Shown here piece by piece: positions 18,441 to 26,784 of a DNA stretch of 64,000 nucleotides. The translations under genes and the position numbers were made by a program. Source of the DNA: Prescottella equi. Its GTDB lineage: Bacteria; Actinomycetota; Actinomycetes; Mycobacteriales; Mycobacteriaceae. The stretch spans positions 124,001 through 188,000 of the forward strand of contig NZ_JAIVAH010000007.1 of the NCBI RefSeq assembly GCF_020171745.1, read 5' to 3'. Position 1 is the first letter of the stretch. Every line of letters begins with the position of its first letter. The notes below the pieces were generated by a model. The model was given only the letters and a program-made list of their open reading frames with translations. It made no database searches and was not told the DNA's origin.

Positions 18441-19487
18441 TCACACTCCCTCTGCGTTCGCGACCGGATCGGACCAGATGTCCATCGGCACGGCCTCGAC
18501 GCTGCGCCCGGACTCGTCGAGGATCCGTCCCATCCGCTTGAAGAAGCGCAGTGTGACGGTGCGGTCGAGGATCTCGAGCGACGGCACCGTCCGCCGCAGG
18601 AGCTGTTCGAGCCGGTGGACGTCCTCGAGCGAGCGGACCCACACCGAGTAGAAGAAGTTGGCGGGCGCCCCCGTCAAGACGAGGCACGCGCGAGTCTCGG
18701 GCAGTTCGACGAGGCGCTGCGCGACGGCGTCGCACTCGTCGACCGGCACGTGCGCCCACATCAAGACCGACACGGGCCAGCCCGACAGCGGCTGCGCGAC
18801 GTCGCAGCGCAGCAGCAGCGAGTTCCGATCCAGCAGGGTGCCGAGCCTGCGGCGTGCGGTGCTGACGCTGCAGCCGAGTTCGGCGGCGATGTCGGTGAGC
18901 GACGCCCGGCCGTCCCGGGACAGGCAGGCGATCAGTGCCCGGTCCGCGTCGTCGAGCGGACGCAGCGTGCCCGTCGTGCGACGGCCACGCCCGTCGAGGT
19001 GCGCCCGCTGGTCGGCGTCGAGTGCGCGCAGCTGCCAGTCCCCACCCATCGCGTAGGGACGGATCACGAGATGCGTTCGGGTCGAGCGGATTCCGGGCAG
19101 CTTCTCGATCGCGTTCAGCAACAGGCGCGACAGCGCAGCAAGGTCCTTCACGCTGACCGTGAGCAGTAGGTCACGGGAGCCGCTGGCGTGTTCGACGGTG
19201 AGGACGTGCGGCCACCGCACCAGGATCTCGGCGGTCGGCAACACCTGACCGGCCACGCACTCGATCTCCACCAGCGCGGCCGTCTGCGGACCCGCGGGGT
19301 GCGCGGTGACCCAGGCCGACCCGCTCTCGACCAGACGGGACCAGCGCCGAGCCGCCGTCACCGGATCGACCCCCAGCGCCGCCCCGACCTGCGCCCACGG
19401 CGCCCGCGGGCCGAGCTGGAGCGTGTTGATCAGACTCAGGTCGAGTTCGTCCAGCGCGTCATATTCCTGAGCAGATCCATCGGTCAC
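18441..19487 (-). CDS. Double-module Lrp/AsnC-type regulator
   Basis: A 348-residue regulator made of two Lrp/AsnC units in tandem. Unit 1 (residues about 10-160) has a degenerate HTH (LSLINTLQLGPRAPWAQVGAALGVDPVTAARRW) and ligand domain. Unit 2 (about 175-330) has a clearer HTH (DRALIACLSRDGRASLTDIAAELGCSVSTARRRL). The usual family length is about 150 residues, so this is a fused duplicate. The GTG at 19487 is favoured because AGGA precedes it; a TTG at 19502 is also possible. It is divergent from an M20 amidohydrolase, which it probably controls. A 21-base dyad (TGATGC at 19515, GCATCA at 19530) lies between them. Confidence 0.85.
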   Translation of the reverse strand: MTDGSAQEYDALDELDLSLINTLQLGPRAPWAQVGAALGVDPVTAARRWSRLVESGSAWVTAHPAGPQTAALVEIECVAGQVLPTAEILVRWPHVLTVEHASGSRDLLLTVSVKDLAALSRLLLNAIEKLPGIRSTRTHLVIRPYAMGGDWQLRALDADQRAHLDGRGRRTTGTLRPLDDADRALIACLSRDGRASLTDIAAELGCSVSTARRRLGTLLDRNSLLLRCDVAQPLSGWPVSVLMWAHVPVDECDAVAQRLVELPETRACLVLTGAPANFFYSVWVRSLEDVHRLEQLLRRTVPSLEILDRTVTLRFFKRMGRILDESGRSVEAVPMDIWSDPVANAEGV

Positions 19488-19514
19488 GGAAAAATCCTGC
19501 AAATTCGTCGGGTG

Positions 19515-19535
19515 TGATGCACGTCATGGGCATCA
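19515..19535. promoter_or_regulatory. Putative operator between Lrp-type regulator and M20 hydrolase
   Basis: TGATGC (19515-19520) and GCATCA (19530-19535) form a perfect 6-base dyad with a 9-base spacer, in the 99-base divergent region. It is a reasonable Lrp-type site, but the assignment rests on position alone. Confidence 0.4.
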
Positions 19536-19586
19536 TGCCTCGAGTTGCGCCGCTTCGGCACGACCACCCGAGGAGAGGGGACGCCG

Positions 19587-20792
19587 GTGTCGTTGACCGA
19601 GGACGCGAAGGAACTGCACGAGGACCTGGTCCGGCTCCGTCGCACGTTGCACGCCGAACCGGAGGTGGGCCTGCATCTTCCGCGCACCCAGGAGCGGGTA
19701 CTCACCGCACTGGACGGGCTGCCGCTCGAGATAGGCACCGGTACCGACCTGACGTCGGTCACCGCGGTGTTGCGCGGCAGCCGGCCGGGGCCGACGGTGC
19801 TGCTGCGCGGCGACATGGACGCGCTGCCGGTCGGCGAGCGGGCGAACGTCGACTACGCCTCGACGATCCCGGGGAACATGCACGCGTGCGGGCACGACCT
19901 GCACACCTCGATGCTCGTCGGCGCCGCCCACCTGCTGTCCGCGCGCCGCGAGGGTCTCGCGGGCGATGTCGTGTTCATGTTCCAGCCGGGTGAGGAGGGC
20001 TACGACGGCGCCGGACACATGCTGGCCGAGGGCGTGCTCGAGGCGTCGGGGTCCCGTCCGGTCGCCGCGTACGGTCTGCACGTGAGTGCGTCGGGAGCCC
20101 CCGGCGGCGTGTTCGTCACGCGGAAGGGCCCGTTGATGGCCGCGAGTGACGTCGCAACGGTGCGGGTGCTGGGCCGCGGCGGCCACGGGTCGTCCCCGCA
20201 CGGGGCGCTCGACCCGATCCCCGCGGCCTGCGAGATGGTGACGGCCCTGCAGACGTTCGCGACCCGGTCGTTCGCCCCGTTCGACCCGGTCGTGCTGACA
20301 GTGGGCGCCTTCCATGCCGGAACCGCTGCCAACGTCATTCCCGACGACGCCCGGTTCGACATCACGGTGCGCACCTTCTCCGTCGAGAGCCAGGCGAAGG
20401 TCCGGGCGGGAATCGCTCGGGTGTGCCAGGGCATCGCGGCCGCGCACGGGCTCGAGGTGGACGTCGACTACGACGAGCAGTACCCGGTGACCGTCAACGA
20501 CGACACCGAGACCGAGTTCGTCGCCGACGTCGTCGCCGAGGTGCACGGACCGGAGCGGTTCGCGTGGCAGCCGCAGCCGGCGGCCGCGTCCGAGGATTTC
20601 TCGCGGGTGCTGAACGAGGTTCCGGGGGCGTTCGTGTTCCTCGGCGCGTGCCCCGCGGACCGGGATCCGGCGGCGGCCGCGTTCAACCACTCGCCGCTCG
20701 CGGAGTTCGACGACGCCGTCCTGGGCGACGGCGCCGCGCTCTACAGCGAACTCGCGCTCCGGCGGCTCGCCGCCGCCGACAGCGCGGCGTGA
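19587..20792 (+). CDS. M20-family amidohydrolase (aminoacylase/hippurate hydrolase-like)
   Basis: A 401-residue M20D metallopeptidase-family amidohydrolase, related to hippuricase, aminoacylases and IAA-amino-acid hydrolases, which cleave N-acyl amino acids. Metal-site motifs are VLLRGDMDALPVGE, NMHACGHDLHTSMLVGAA and MFQPGEEGYDGAGHM, with SEDFSRVLNEVPGAFVFLG and NHSPLAEFDD at the C-terminus; the lid domain is RVLGRGGHGSSPHGALDPI. The GTG at 19587 with AGGAGAGGGG just upstream was preferred to the longer frame at 19545. The divergent Lrp regulator suggests induction by an amino acid or its conjugate. A bidirectional hairpin follows the stop. Confidence 0.93.
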   Translation: MSLTEDAKELHEDLVRLRRTLHAEPEVGLHLPRTQERVLTALDGLPLEIGTGTDLTSVTAVLRGSRPGPTVLLRGDMDALPVGERANVDYASTIPGNMHACGHDLHTSMLVGAAHLLSARREGLAGDVVFMFQPGEEGYDGAGHMLAEGVLEASGSRPVAAYGLHVSASGAPGGVFVTRKGPLMAASDVATVRVLGRGGHGSSPHGALDPIPAACEMVTALQTFATRSFAPFDPVVLTVGAFHAGTAANVIPDDARFDITVRTFSVESQAKVRAGIARVCQGIAAAHGLEVDVDYDEQYPVTVNDDTETEFVADVVAEVHGPERFAWQPQPAAASEDFSRVLNEVPGAFVFLGACPADRDPAAAAFNHSPLAEFDDAVLGDGAALYSELALRRLAAADSAA

Positions 20793-20797
20793 ACGGT

Positions 20798-20832
20798 CCC
20801 CGGTCCGCATGTACCCCCCGTGCGGACCGGGG
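20798..20832. terminator. Bidirectional hairpin between convergent genes
   Basis: CCCCGGTCCGCA (20798-20809) pairs perfectly with TGCGGACCGGGG (20821-20832). It occupies nearly all of the 46-base gap between the M20 hydrolase and the convergent acyl-CoA dehydrogenase and should end both transcripts. Confidence 0.8.
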
Positions 20833-20838
20833 CCGGGA

Positions 20839-22083
20839 TCACTTGGCCAGCAGGCCCTTCGCGATGTGCGTCACCTGGATCTCGTTGGAACCGGCGTAGA
20901 TCATGAGCGACTTCGCATCACGCGCAAGCTGTTCCACCTTGTACTCGGCCATGTAGCCGTTGCCGCCGAACAGCTGGACGGCCTCCATCGCGACCTCGGT
21001 CGCGGCGCGGGACGAGTACAGCTTCATCGCCGACGCCTCCGCGAGGGTCACCTTGTCGCCCGCCGCGGTGCGCTCGATCGCGTTGAACACCATGTTCTGC
21101 ACGTTGAGACGCGCCACCTCCATCTCGGCCAGCTTGAGCTGGATGAGCTGGAACTGCGCGATCTCCTTGCCCCACAGCTTGCGGTTCTTGGCGTACTCGA
21201 TCGACAGGCGCTGGCACTCGTTGATGATGCCCAGCGCGAGCGACGCGATGCCGATGCGCTCCGCCGCGAACGACTCCTTCGCGCTCTCCTTGCCGTCGCC
21301 CTTGGCCGGGTTCTCGGTCTCACCGAGCAGTCGGTCCTTGGTGATCCGGACGTTGTCGAAGAACAGCTCACCGGTGGGCGAGGAGTTCATGCCCATCTTC
21401 TTGAACGGCGCGCTCTGCGTGAAGCCCTCCATGCCCTTGTCGAGCACGAAGCCGAGGACCTTGCGGTCGCGGCGGTCGACGGAGGCGTCGCCCTCGTCGA
21501 GCTTGGCGTAGACGATCGTGACGTCGGCGTACGGACCGTTGGTGATGAACGTCTTCTGACCGTTGAGGATGTAGTCCTCGCCGTCACGGCGGACGTACGA
21601 CTTCATGCCGCCGAACGCGTCGGAGCCGGAGTCGGGCTCGGTGATCGCCCACGCGCCCACCTTCTCCATCGTGACGAGCCCCGGCAGCCAGCGCTTCTTC
21701 TGGGCCAGGGTGCCGCGGCTGCGCAGGGTGCCGGCGGTGAGGCCGATGCTCACACCCATCGACGCGACCAGGCCCAGGCTCACGCCCGCGATCTCGCTGT
21801 TGAGGATGACGCCCATGCTGCCGGCGCCGCTGAAGCCGCTCGACTTCTCACCCGACTCGGGCAGCGCCTCGCCGCGCTCCTTCGCCTCTTCCTTGGCGAA
21901 GGACTTCTCGAGCGCCTCGGTGGCCATCTCGTCCATACCGAACGTCGAGTACATCTTGCGGATGATCTCGAACGGGGGCAGTTCACCACTCTCGAGCTTG
22001 TCGACGTGCGGCTTGACCTCCTTGTCGATGAAGCCACGGAGGGCGTCACGGAACATCAGGTCGGTGTCTGACCACTCGTACAT
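20839..22083 (-). CDS. Acyl-CoA dehydrogenase
   Basis: A 414-residue flavin acyl-CoA dehydrogenase, introducing a 2,3-double bond into an acyl-CoA. Motifs include GAWAITEPDSGSDAFGGMKSYVRRDGEDYILNG (FAD/substrate loop), KTFITNGPYADVTIVYAK, KMGMNSSPTGELFFDNVRI and the C-terminal EAVQLFGGNGYMAEYKVEQLARDAKSLMIYAGSNEIQ; a catalytic glutamate is expected near GSNEIQ or in the helix before it. Residues about 55-90 form an unusual charged insertion (EKSFAKEEAKERGEALPESGEK). The ATG at 22083 gives standard length. It is divergent from an OhrR-like MarR regulator, with a dyad operator in the gap. Confidence 0.94.
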   Translation of the reverse strand: MYEWSDTDLMFRDALRGFIDKEVKPHVDKLESGELPPFEIIRKMYSTFGMDEMATEALEKSFAKEEAKERGEALPESGEKSSGFSGAGSMGVILNSEIAGVSLGLVASMGVSIGLTAGTLRSRGTLAQKKRWLPGLVTMEKVGAWAITEPDSGSDAFGGMKSYVRRDGEDYILNGQKTFITNGPYADVTIVYAKLDEGDASVDRRDRKVLGFVLDKGMEGFTQSAPFKKMGMNSSPTGELFFDNVRITKDRLLGETENPAKGDGKESAKESFAAERIGIASLALGIINECQRLSIEYAKNRKLWGKEIAQFQLIQLKLAEMEVARLNVQNMVFNAIERTAAGDKVTLAEASAMKLYSSRAATEVAMEAVQLFGGNGYMAEYKVEQLARDAKSLMIYAGSNEIQVTHIAKGLLAK

Positions 22084-22208
22084 GTAGAACTCCAGTCGGT
22101 GCGCTCGATGTGGCCTGCATGACAGACCGGGCCACCCCGTGGCGGCCGCCACATCCACACATATAGAACGCGTTCTCTTTTGTCCACCCTTCGGGCATTT
22201 AGTTAGTG

Positions 22209-22223
22209 CACGACTTAATCGTG
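22209..22223. promoter_or_regulatory. Putative MarR/OhrR operator
   Basis: CACGACTTAATCGTG is a palindrome with 5-base arms and an AT-rich centre, in a locally AT-rich stretch. It ends 13 bases before the preferred start of the OhrR-like gene and 126 bases upstream of the divergent acyl-CoA dehydrogenase. Autorepression is the likely role. Confidence 0.5.
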
Positions 22224-22236
22224 TATGCTTCATTTC

Positions 22237-22722
22237 ATGACCACGACCATCCCCGAGCAGGATCTCGACTGGGGCGACGTCGATCCACTCGCCCTCGATC
22301 GTCAGGTGTGCTTCGCCCTCGCGGTGGCGAATCGCGCGGTGCTGTCGGTCTACCGCCCGCTCCTCGAACCGATGGGACTGACGCACCCGCAGTACCTCGT
22401 GATGCTCGCGCTGTGGGGCCGCGCTCCCATGTCGGTCAAGGAGATCGGGCAGGCACTGCAGCTCGACTCCCCCACGCTGTCCCCGCTGCTCAAGCGACTC
22501 GAGTCCAGCGGACTCATCACACGCACCCGCAGCGCCGCCGACGAGCGCCAGCTGGTCGTCGAGCTCACCGAGGACGGGAAGGCCCTGCGCACCCAGGCCG
22601 AACGCATCCCCGGCGCCGTCGTCCAGCGACTCGGCGTGAGCCTCGCCGAACTCGAAGAACTCCACTCCGTCCTCACCCGTGTCAATGCGGCGGCACTGCG
22701 CGCCGGCGCCCTGCACGAATGA
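22237..22722 (+). CDS. OhrR-like MarR-family redox regulator
   Basis: A 161-residue MarR-family winged-helix protein that closely follows OhrR, the organic-hydroperoxide-sensing repressor. The N-terminal LALDRQVCFALAVANRAVLSVYRPLLEPMGLTHPQYLVMLALWG places Cys25 exactly where the sensing cysteine of OhrR lies. The recognition part is SVKEIGQALQLDSPTLSPLLKRLESSGLI, and the wing is RTRSAADERQLVVELTEDG. ATG 22237 is preferred over the in-frame ATG at 22225. Unusually, no ohr peroxidase gene adjoins it; the partners are a divergent acyl-CoA dehydrogenase and a small membrane protein downstream. Confidence 0.88.
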   Translation: MTTTIPEQDLDWGDVDPLALDRQVCFALAVANRAVLSVYRPLLEPMGLTHPQYLVMLALWGRAPMSVKEIGQALQLDSPTLSPLLKRLESSGLITRTRSAADERQLVVELTEDGKALRTQAERIPGAVVQRLGVSLAELEELHSVLTRVNAAALRAGALHE

Positions 22723-22757
22723 ACCGCCCCTTCCAGACAGGTACAGGTATCCAGGAC

Positions 22758-23156
22758 ATGTCCAGCAAGACTCCTTCGAAGGCCAAGCGCCCCAATCCGT
22801 TCCAGTGGGTTGCCTACTCGTGCGGCCGCAAGCTTCCCGACTCGATGCAGGCGTGGGTCCTCAACGACCTCATCGGCGACTGGGCAGTGCCGCGCCACAT
22901 GATTCGCAGCATGGTGCCGTTCCTCCCGATCTTCGCGGCGTTCTTCCTGTTCCCCGGACCGCTGTGGCTGCGCGGATCGATGGTGCTGCTCGGTGTCTTC
23001 CTGGCACTGTTCTTCTCCGCGGCCTACATGGAGCAGAACCGTCGCCGCCGGCTCGAGAAGCACGGTCTGGACCCCAACCTCGAGAACCCGAAGAAGGTCG
23101 CCCGCCACGACGCCGAGAAGGCCGCGTACGAGAAGGCACACCCGCACGCGTTCTGA
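22758..23156 (+). CDS. DUF5313-like small membrane protein
   Basis: A 132-residue protein with two central hydrophobic segments (MVPFLPIFAAFFLFPG and GSMVLLGVFLALFFSAAYM, residues about 53-95). They are flanked by a basic N-terminus (KTPSKAKRPNPFQWVAYSCGRKLP) and a charged cytoplasmic tail (EQNRRRRLEKHGLDPNLENP). This is the pattern of DUF5313, a family of actinobacterial membrane proteins of unknown role. It begins 35 bases after the OhrR-like gene and may be co-transcribed. Confidence 0.78.
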   Translation: MSSKTPSKAKRPNPFQWVAYSCGRKLPDSMQAWVLNDLIGDWAVPRHMIRSMVPFLPIFAAFFLFPGPLWLRGSMVLLGVFLALFFSAAYMEQNRRRRLEKHGLDPNLENPKKVARHDAEKAAYEKAHPHAF

Positions 23157-23221
23157 GGTCCACCTCCCGGTCCCCGAGACAGAACCCGCTCGCGGACCCC
23201 AGGAGCCCCTAACCTGCGCGC

Positions 23222-23719
23222 ATGACCGAGTTCATTCTCCCGACCACGCCAGGCCCTTGTCGGAGTCTGCAGACCCACGTCCGCGACGAATGGATCGACG
23301 TCAACGGACACATGAACGCCCAGTTCTACGGCACCGTGATCTACGACGCCCACGCCCGGTTCACCGACTCGATCGGTCTCGGTGACGAGTACGTGCACCG
23401 GACGGGATTCGGCAAGATCGTCGTCGAAGCCCACATCACGTACGAACGCGAACTCCGACAGGGCGAGCCGATCGCCGTCGACTCCTGGCTGCTCGGGGTC
23501 GACGACAAGCGAGCACACTTCTTCCACGAATTGCGCTCGCTCACCTCGGGTCACCGCGTCGCCGCGGGCGAGCAACTGGATCTGCACTTCGATCTGCAGT
23601 CACGTCGGGTCGCGCCGTTCCCGGAGGAGGTCCGGTCCCGGCTCAGCGCGTTGTCGGGCTCGCAGCTCTCCGCCGGGATGCCGGCCGGGACGGGACGCAC
23701 GCCCGGCGTCAGGACGTGA
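23222..23719 (+). CDS. Hotdog-fold acyl-CoA thioesterase
   Basis: A 165-residue single-hotdog protein of the 4-hydroxybenzoyl-CoA thioesterase/FadM class, expected to hydrolyse acyl-CoA esters. The active-site helix start reads VRDEWIDVNGHMNAQFYGTVIYDA, the usual D-x-x-G-H-x-N signature; VVEAHITYERELRQGEPIAVDSWLL is the following strand pair. The tail (TPGVRT) is a little longer than usual. It ends seven bases from the convergent MBL hydrolase gene. Confidence 0.86.
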   Translation: MTEFILPTTPGPCRSLQTHVRDEWIDVNGHMNAQFYGTVIYDAHARFTDSIGLGDEYVHRTGFGKIVVEAHITYERELRQGEPIAVDSWLLGVDDKRAHFFHELRSLTSGHRVAAGEQLDLHFDLQSRRVAPFPEEVRSRLSALSGSQLSAGMPAGTGRTPGVRT

Positions 23720-23725
23720 GACGTC

Positions 23726-24766
23726 TCATCTGCTGTAGAGGGTGACGCCGTCGGATTCGACGGCTTGCACCGCGCCGCGGTCGGCCAGAACATCCAGGTG
23801 CGCAACGGTTTCGACAACCGCATACGGCTGCAGCGACGCGGGAAGTTCGTCGAGCCGCTGATCGCGTCGCGTCCAGCGCAACCGGTGCGCCACCTCGAAC
23901 GCGGTGACCGCGTGAGACGGCACGGCATCGAGGGTGCGGTCCAGGCGGGCGTGATGGTGATCGATCAGCTGACGGGCGCGCTCGGCCGCGCTCGGCATCG
24001 TCGGGCCGTGCGCGGGCAGCAGCTGCGCGTCGGGCATCGTCTGGACCAACAGCAGCGAGGCCAGGTAGTCGCCCAGCGGCAGCCTGCCCGGCGTGGTCTC
24101 GAGCCCGATCCACGGCGTGATCCGGGGAAGGACGTGGTCGCCCGTGAAGAACAACCGAGCCTCCGGATCCCAGAACGAGTAGTGCCCGTTCGTGTGCCCT
24201 GGCGTGGGGATCGCGACGAGGGTTCGGTTCTGCAGCACGATCCGAGGGTTGCCCTCGAGCCAGTGGTCCGGCAGTTCCATCCCGACGTCGGGGACTCCCT
24301 GCATCCCCTCGACCATCCGGTGTGCGCCCGCCCGCACCAACATGGCTGCCGCGCCGGACGACGTCTCCCCGGCCGCCGCTCCTCCCATGTATCGCTCGAC
24401 CATCGGCCGCTCGCCGACCCCGAGACTGACGGGGGTGCCGTGCCGGCGACGAATCTCGAGCGCCTGCGAGTAATGGTCGGTGTGCCAATGCGTGATGAGG
24501 AAGCGGCTGATCCCGCTCGGCTCGAATCCGATGCGTTCGAGACCCTGCTCCAGATGGCGGACCCCGTCCTCGGTGGCCCACCCCGAGTCGATCAGGACGA
24601 CGTCGTCGCCGTCGACGATGACGTACACGTTGATTGCCGGCGGGCCCTCCGGAAGCGGCAACGGGATACGGAACACTCCGGGCGAGATCTCGTGCGCACC
24701 CGGCGCGGTCCAGTGCGGCACCGGGTCGGGCTCGACGGCCGCCGGAGCACTACTTCGCGAATCCAC
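23726..24766 (-). CDS. MBL-fold metallo-hydrolase
   Basis: A 346-residue metallo-beta-lactamase-fold hydrolase of the glyoxalase-II/LACTB2 class. The zinc motif is complete: THWHTDHYSQALEI (His93, His95, Asp97, His98), followed by PTPGHTNGHYSFWDPEARLFFTGDHVL with the third histidine and bridging aspartate. A C-terminal winged region (AVTAFEVAHRLRW...VVETVAHLDVLADRGAV) resembles the LACTB2 helical tail. The first 25 residues are proline-rich and not a signal peptide. The substrate is probably a thioester or lactone; the sequence does not say which. Confidence 0.9.
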   Translation of the reverse strand: MDSRSSAPAAVEPDPVPHWTAPGAHEISPGVFRIPLPLPEGPPAINVYVIVDGDDVVLIDSGWATEDGVRHLEQGLERIGFEPSGISRFLITHWHTDHYSQALEIRRRHGTPVSLGVGERPMVERYMGGAAAGETSSGAAAMLVRAGAHRMVEGMQGVPDVGMELPDHWLEGNPRIVLQNRTLVAIPTPGHTNGHYSFWDPEARLFFTGDHVLPRITPWIGLETTPGRLPLGDYLASLLLVQTMPDAQLLPAHGPTMPSAAERARQLIDHHHARLDRTLDAVPSHAVTAFEVAHRLRWTRRDQRLDELPASLQPYAVVETVAHLDVLADRGAVQAVESDGVTLYSR

Positions 24767-24828
24767 GCCTGGAACATGCCACGGGTGAATCCTCCCCCGG
24801 CTCGCGTCGACCGCTGAGCGAGACCGAC

Positions 24829-26037
24829 TCAGTACGAGGATGTCCCGCCGCCCGCACGTCGTGCGTCGAGCGCCGAACCCAGCGTGATGATCCCGTCGTA
24901 GGAGTTGGGATCGAGTCCGGCGAGATCCCGGATCCTGCCCAGCCGGTTGTTGACCGTGTTCGGGTGGATGCAGAGGGCGCGCGCCGTTCGACCCCGATCG
25001 AGGTCGTGATGGAGGTAGACGTCGAGTGTCTCGACCAGTTCCGGGTACGGATCCAACGGCAGCAGACAGTCCCCCAGGTACTGGTGACCGGCGGTCGCCC
25101 GCGACAGCTGGAACGGCAGCGCAAGATCCCTGAGCTGATACACGGCCGGTTCTCTACCCATCCGGCGCGCGAGTTCGAGGAGTTCGCGGGCCAGCGCTCC
25201 GGCTCCCGCGAGTTCGCGGCGTTTGACGGGTCCGGACACCGCCCCGGTCACCGTGGATCCGACAACCTCGCCCACGGCCGCGGCCAGGTCGACCGCCACC
25301 CGGAACCAGTCGGCATCCGCGCCGGGCCACCGCGGAACGAGCACCGTCGTCGAGTCGGGCTCGACGATGGCGAGCGTCGGTGGCGTACCGACCGCCTCGA
25401 GCACCCGGACCGTGCGCGCCTCCCTGGTCCGCCACGCCCTCGCGTCCGTTTCCATGTCGCCGCCGGACAGGGCGAGGACCGAGTACTCGTCTGCCAGTTC
25501 GATCCCGCACCAGCGCGCCGTCGGGTCCGCGTCCTGGCCGGCCAGCAGCAACCGGGCCAGCAACTCGCGCGACGGCTGCTCGTCCCCCTCGAGCGCCACC
25601 CGCTCGCTCTCGTACGAATCCACGACGGTGCGGGTGACGACCTCCTGAAGTCGCAGGACGCCGTCCGCAATGTCGACCAGCGCGGCGGCCCGCTCACCCG
25701 CCGCCGCACGGCACTCGTCGAGGAGGATTCGACCGAACCTGTGCCAACTGTGCAGCACCGCAGACAGCGAAGCACCGTCCACCGCCGCCTGAACGGCACC
25801 TTCACGGACCGGCCGCAGTTCATCTGCGGTGAATGTCCTGTTCTCCCGGATCGCTCTCGCTGCGATCCGAAAGAATCGAAGAGTGCTGCGCTGCAACAAC
25901 TCCGGGTTCGGAAGATTGGCAGTGGCCGGAGTCCCCCGCTTACGGCCGAACGCTTCGAACCTGGTGTCCAGGCGATCCAGGACGGCGAGAACAGCGGCGC
26001 TCGGTGCGCCGCTAATGAGCTCGTCGTCCGACGGCAT
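24829..26037 (-). CDS. PucR-family transcriptional regulator
   Basis: A 402-residue regulator with the C-terminal PucR-type helix-turn-helix: LVETLDVYLHHDLDRGRTARALCIHPNTVNNRLGRIRDLAGLDP (residues about 335-380). The N-terminal half is a helical sensor region similar to the CdaR/PucR GGDEF-like family. Such proteins control purine, proline or sugar-diacid use. No obvious operon lies beside it, and its target is unknown. The ATG at 26037 gives normal length. Confidence 0.88.
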   Translation of the reverse strand: MPSDDELISGAPSAAVLAVLDRLDTRFEAFGRKRGTPATANLPNPELLQRSTLRFFRIAARAIRENRTFTADELRPVREGAVQAAVDGASLSAVLHSWHRFGRILLDECRAAAGERAAALVDIADGVLRLQEVVTRTVVDSYESERVALEGDEQPSRELLARLLLAGQDADPTARWCGIELADEYSVLALSGGDMETDARAWRTREARTVRVLEAVGTPPTLAIVEPDSTTVLVPRWPGADADWFRVAVDLAAAVGEVVGSTVTGAVSGPVKRRELAGAGALARELLELARRMGREPAVYQLRDLALPFQLSRATAGHQYLGDCLLPLDPYPELVETLDVYLHHDLDRGRTARALCIHPNTVNNRLGRIRDLAGLDPNSYDGIITLGSALDARRAGGGTSSY

Positions 26038-26171
26038 GCCCGAACGATACGCCGACGGTCCGGCGGGTCGAGGCGCAATCGGACGGGCCTGTCACGCGGA
26101 GAACGCCGATCCGGACATATCTCGTGCAGCCGCGCCCGGGTCAGCACTTTGTGCCGGCGGGCTCGTCTCGC

Positions 26172-26609
26172 CTATCCGATTGCGGTGAGCCCGGCGAGGG
26201 TCGCCGAGCATGCGTTCGCGACTTCCACGCCCTTCTTGTCGAAGTGCGAGGTGAAGAACGCGTCGTGATCGAGATGCTCGTGGAAGTGGTGCGGGGTGAG
26301 CACTGCCGAAAACACCGGCACGTCGGTGTCGAGCTGGACGCGCATCAGGCCGTCGATCACGGCGGAGGCGACGAACTCGTGCCGGTAGATGCCGCCGTCG
26401 ACCACCAATCCGGCCGCGACGACTGCGGCGAAGCGTCCGGTGCGGGCAAGGCGCTGGGCGTGCAACGGGATCTCGAACGCTCCGGGAGTCTCGAAGAACT
26501 CGATCTCGGTCGGGTCGTGCCCCAGCTCTTTCCACTGCACCACGAAAGCGTCACGTGCGTGGTCGACGATGGCCCGATGCCAGGTGGACTGGACGAAGGC
26601 GATGTTCAT
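26172..26609 (-). CDS. ribH2: Type-II 6,7-dimethyl-8-ribityllumazine synthase (RibH2-like)
   Basis: A 145-residue lumazine synthase close to the decameric RibH2 of Brucella and rhizobia. It would condense 5-amino-6-ribitylaminouracil with dihydroxybutanone phosphate. Signature blocks are [64 protein letters not shown] and [20 protein letters not shown]. It stands alone, with no ribE, ribAB or RFN riboswitch nearby, whereas the housekeeping ribH of actinobacteria lies in the rib operon. It is probably a second, specialised copy. Confidence 0.9.
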   Translation of the reverse strand: MNIAFVQSTWHRAIVDHARDAFVVQWKELGHDPTEIEFFETPGAFEIPLHAQRLARTGRFAAVVAAGLVVDGGIYRHEFVASAVIDGLMRVQLDTDVPVFSAVLTPHHFHEHLDHDAFFTSHFDKKGVEVANACSATLAGLTAIG

Positions 26610-26784
26610 ACGCGAGATCCTAGAACGTCGAAGCTCGCCGGAAGGCCCCGCGTTCGAGAAATCTGTCTTGCGTCAGAACTTGGCGGGGATTGACCGCATT
26701 GCAGGTTGGAGTTGTGAGTGGCCGAGTCGTGTGAGGAGCGCAATCCTGTTCCCGCCCCGGGTGCGATCTCGCCGACCTCGATCG

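Noticed and set aside
26610-26784. Region upstream of the lumazine synthase examined for an FMN riboswitch
   Set aside because: None of the RFN-element conserved bases is present in this gap.
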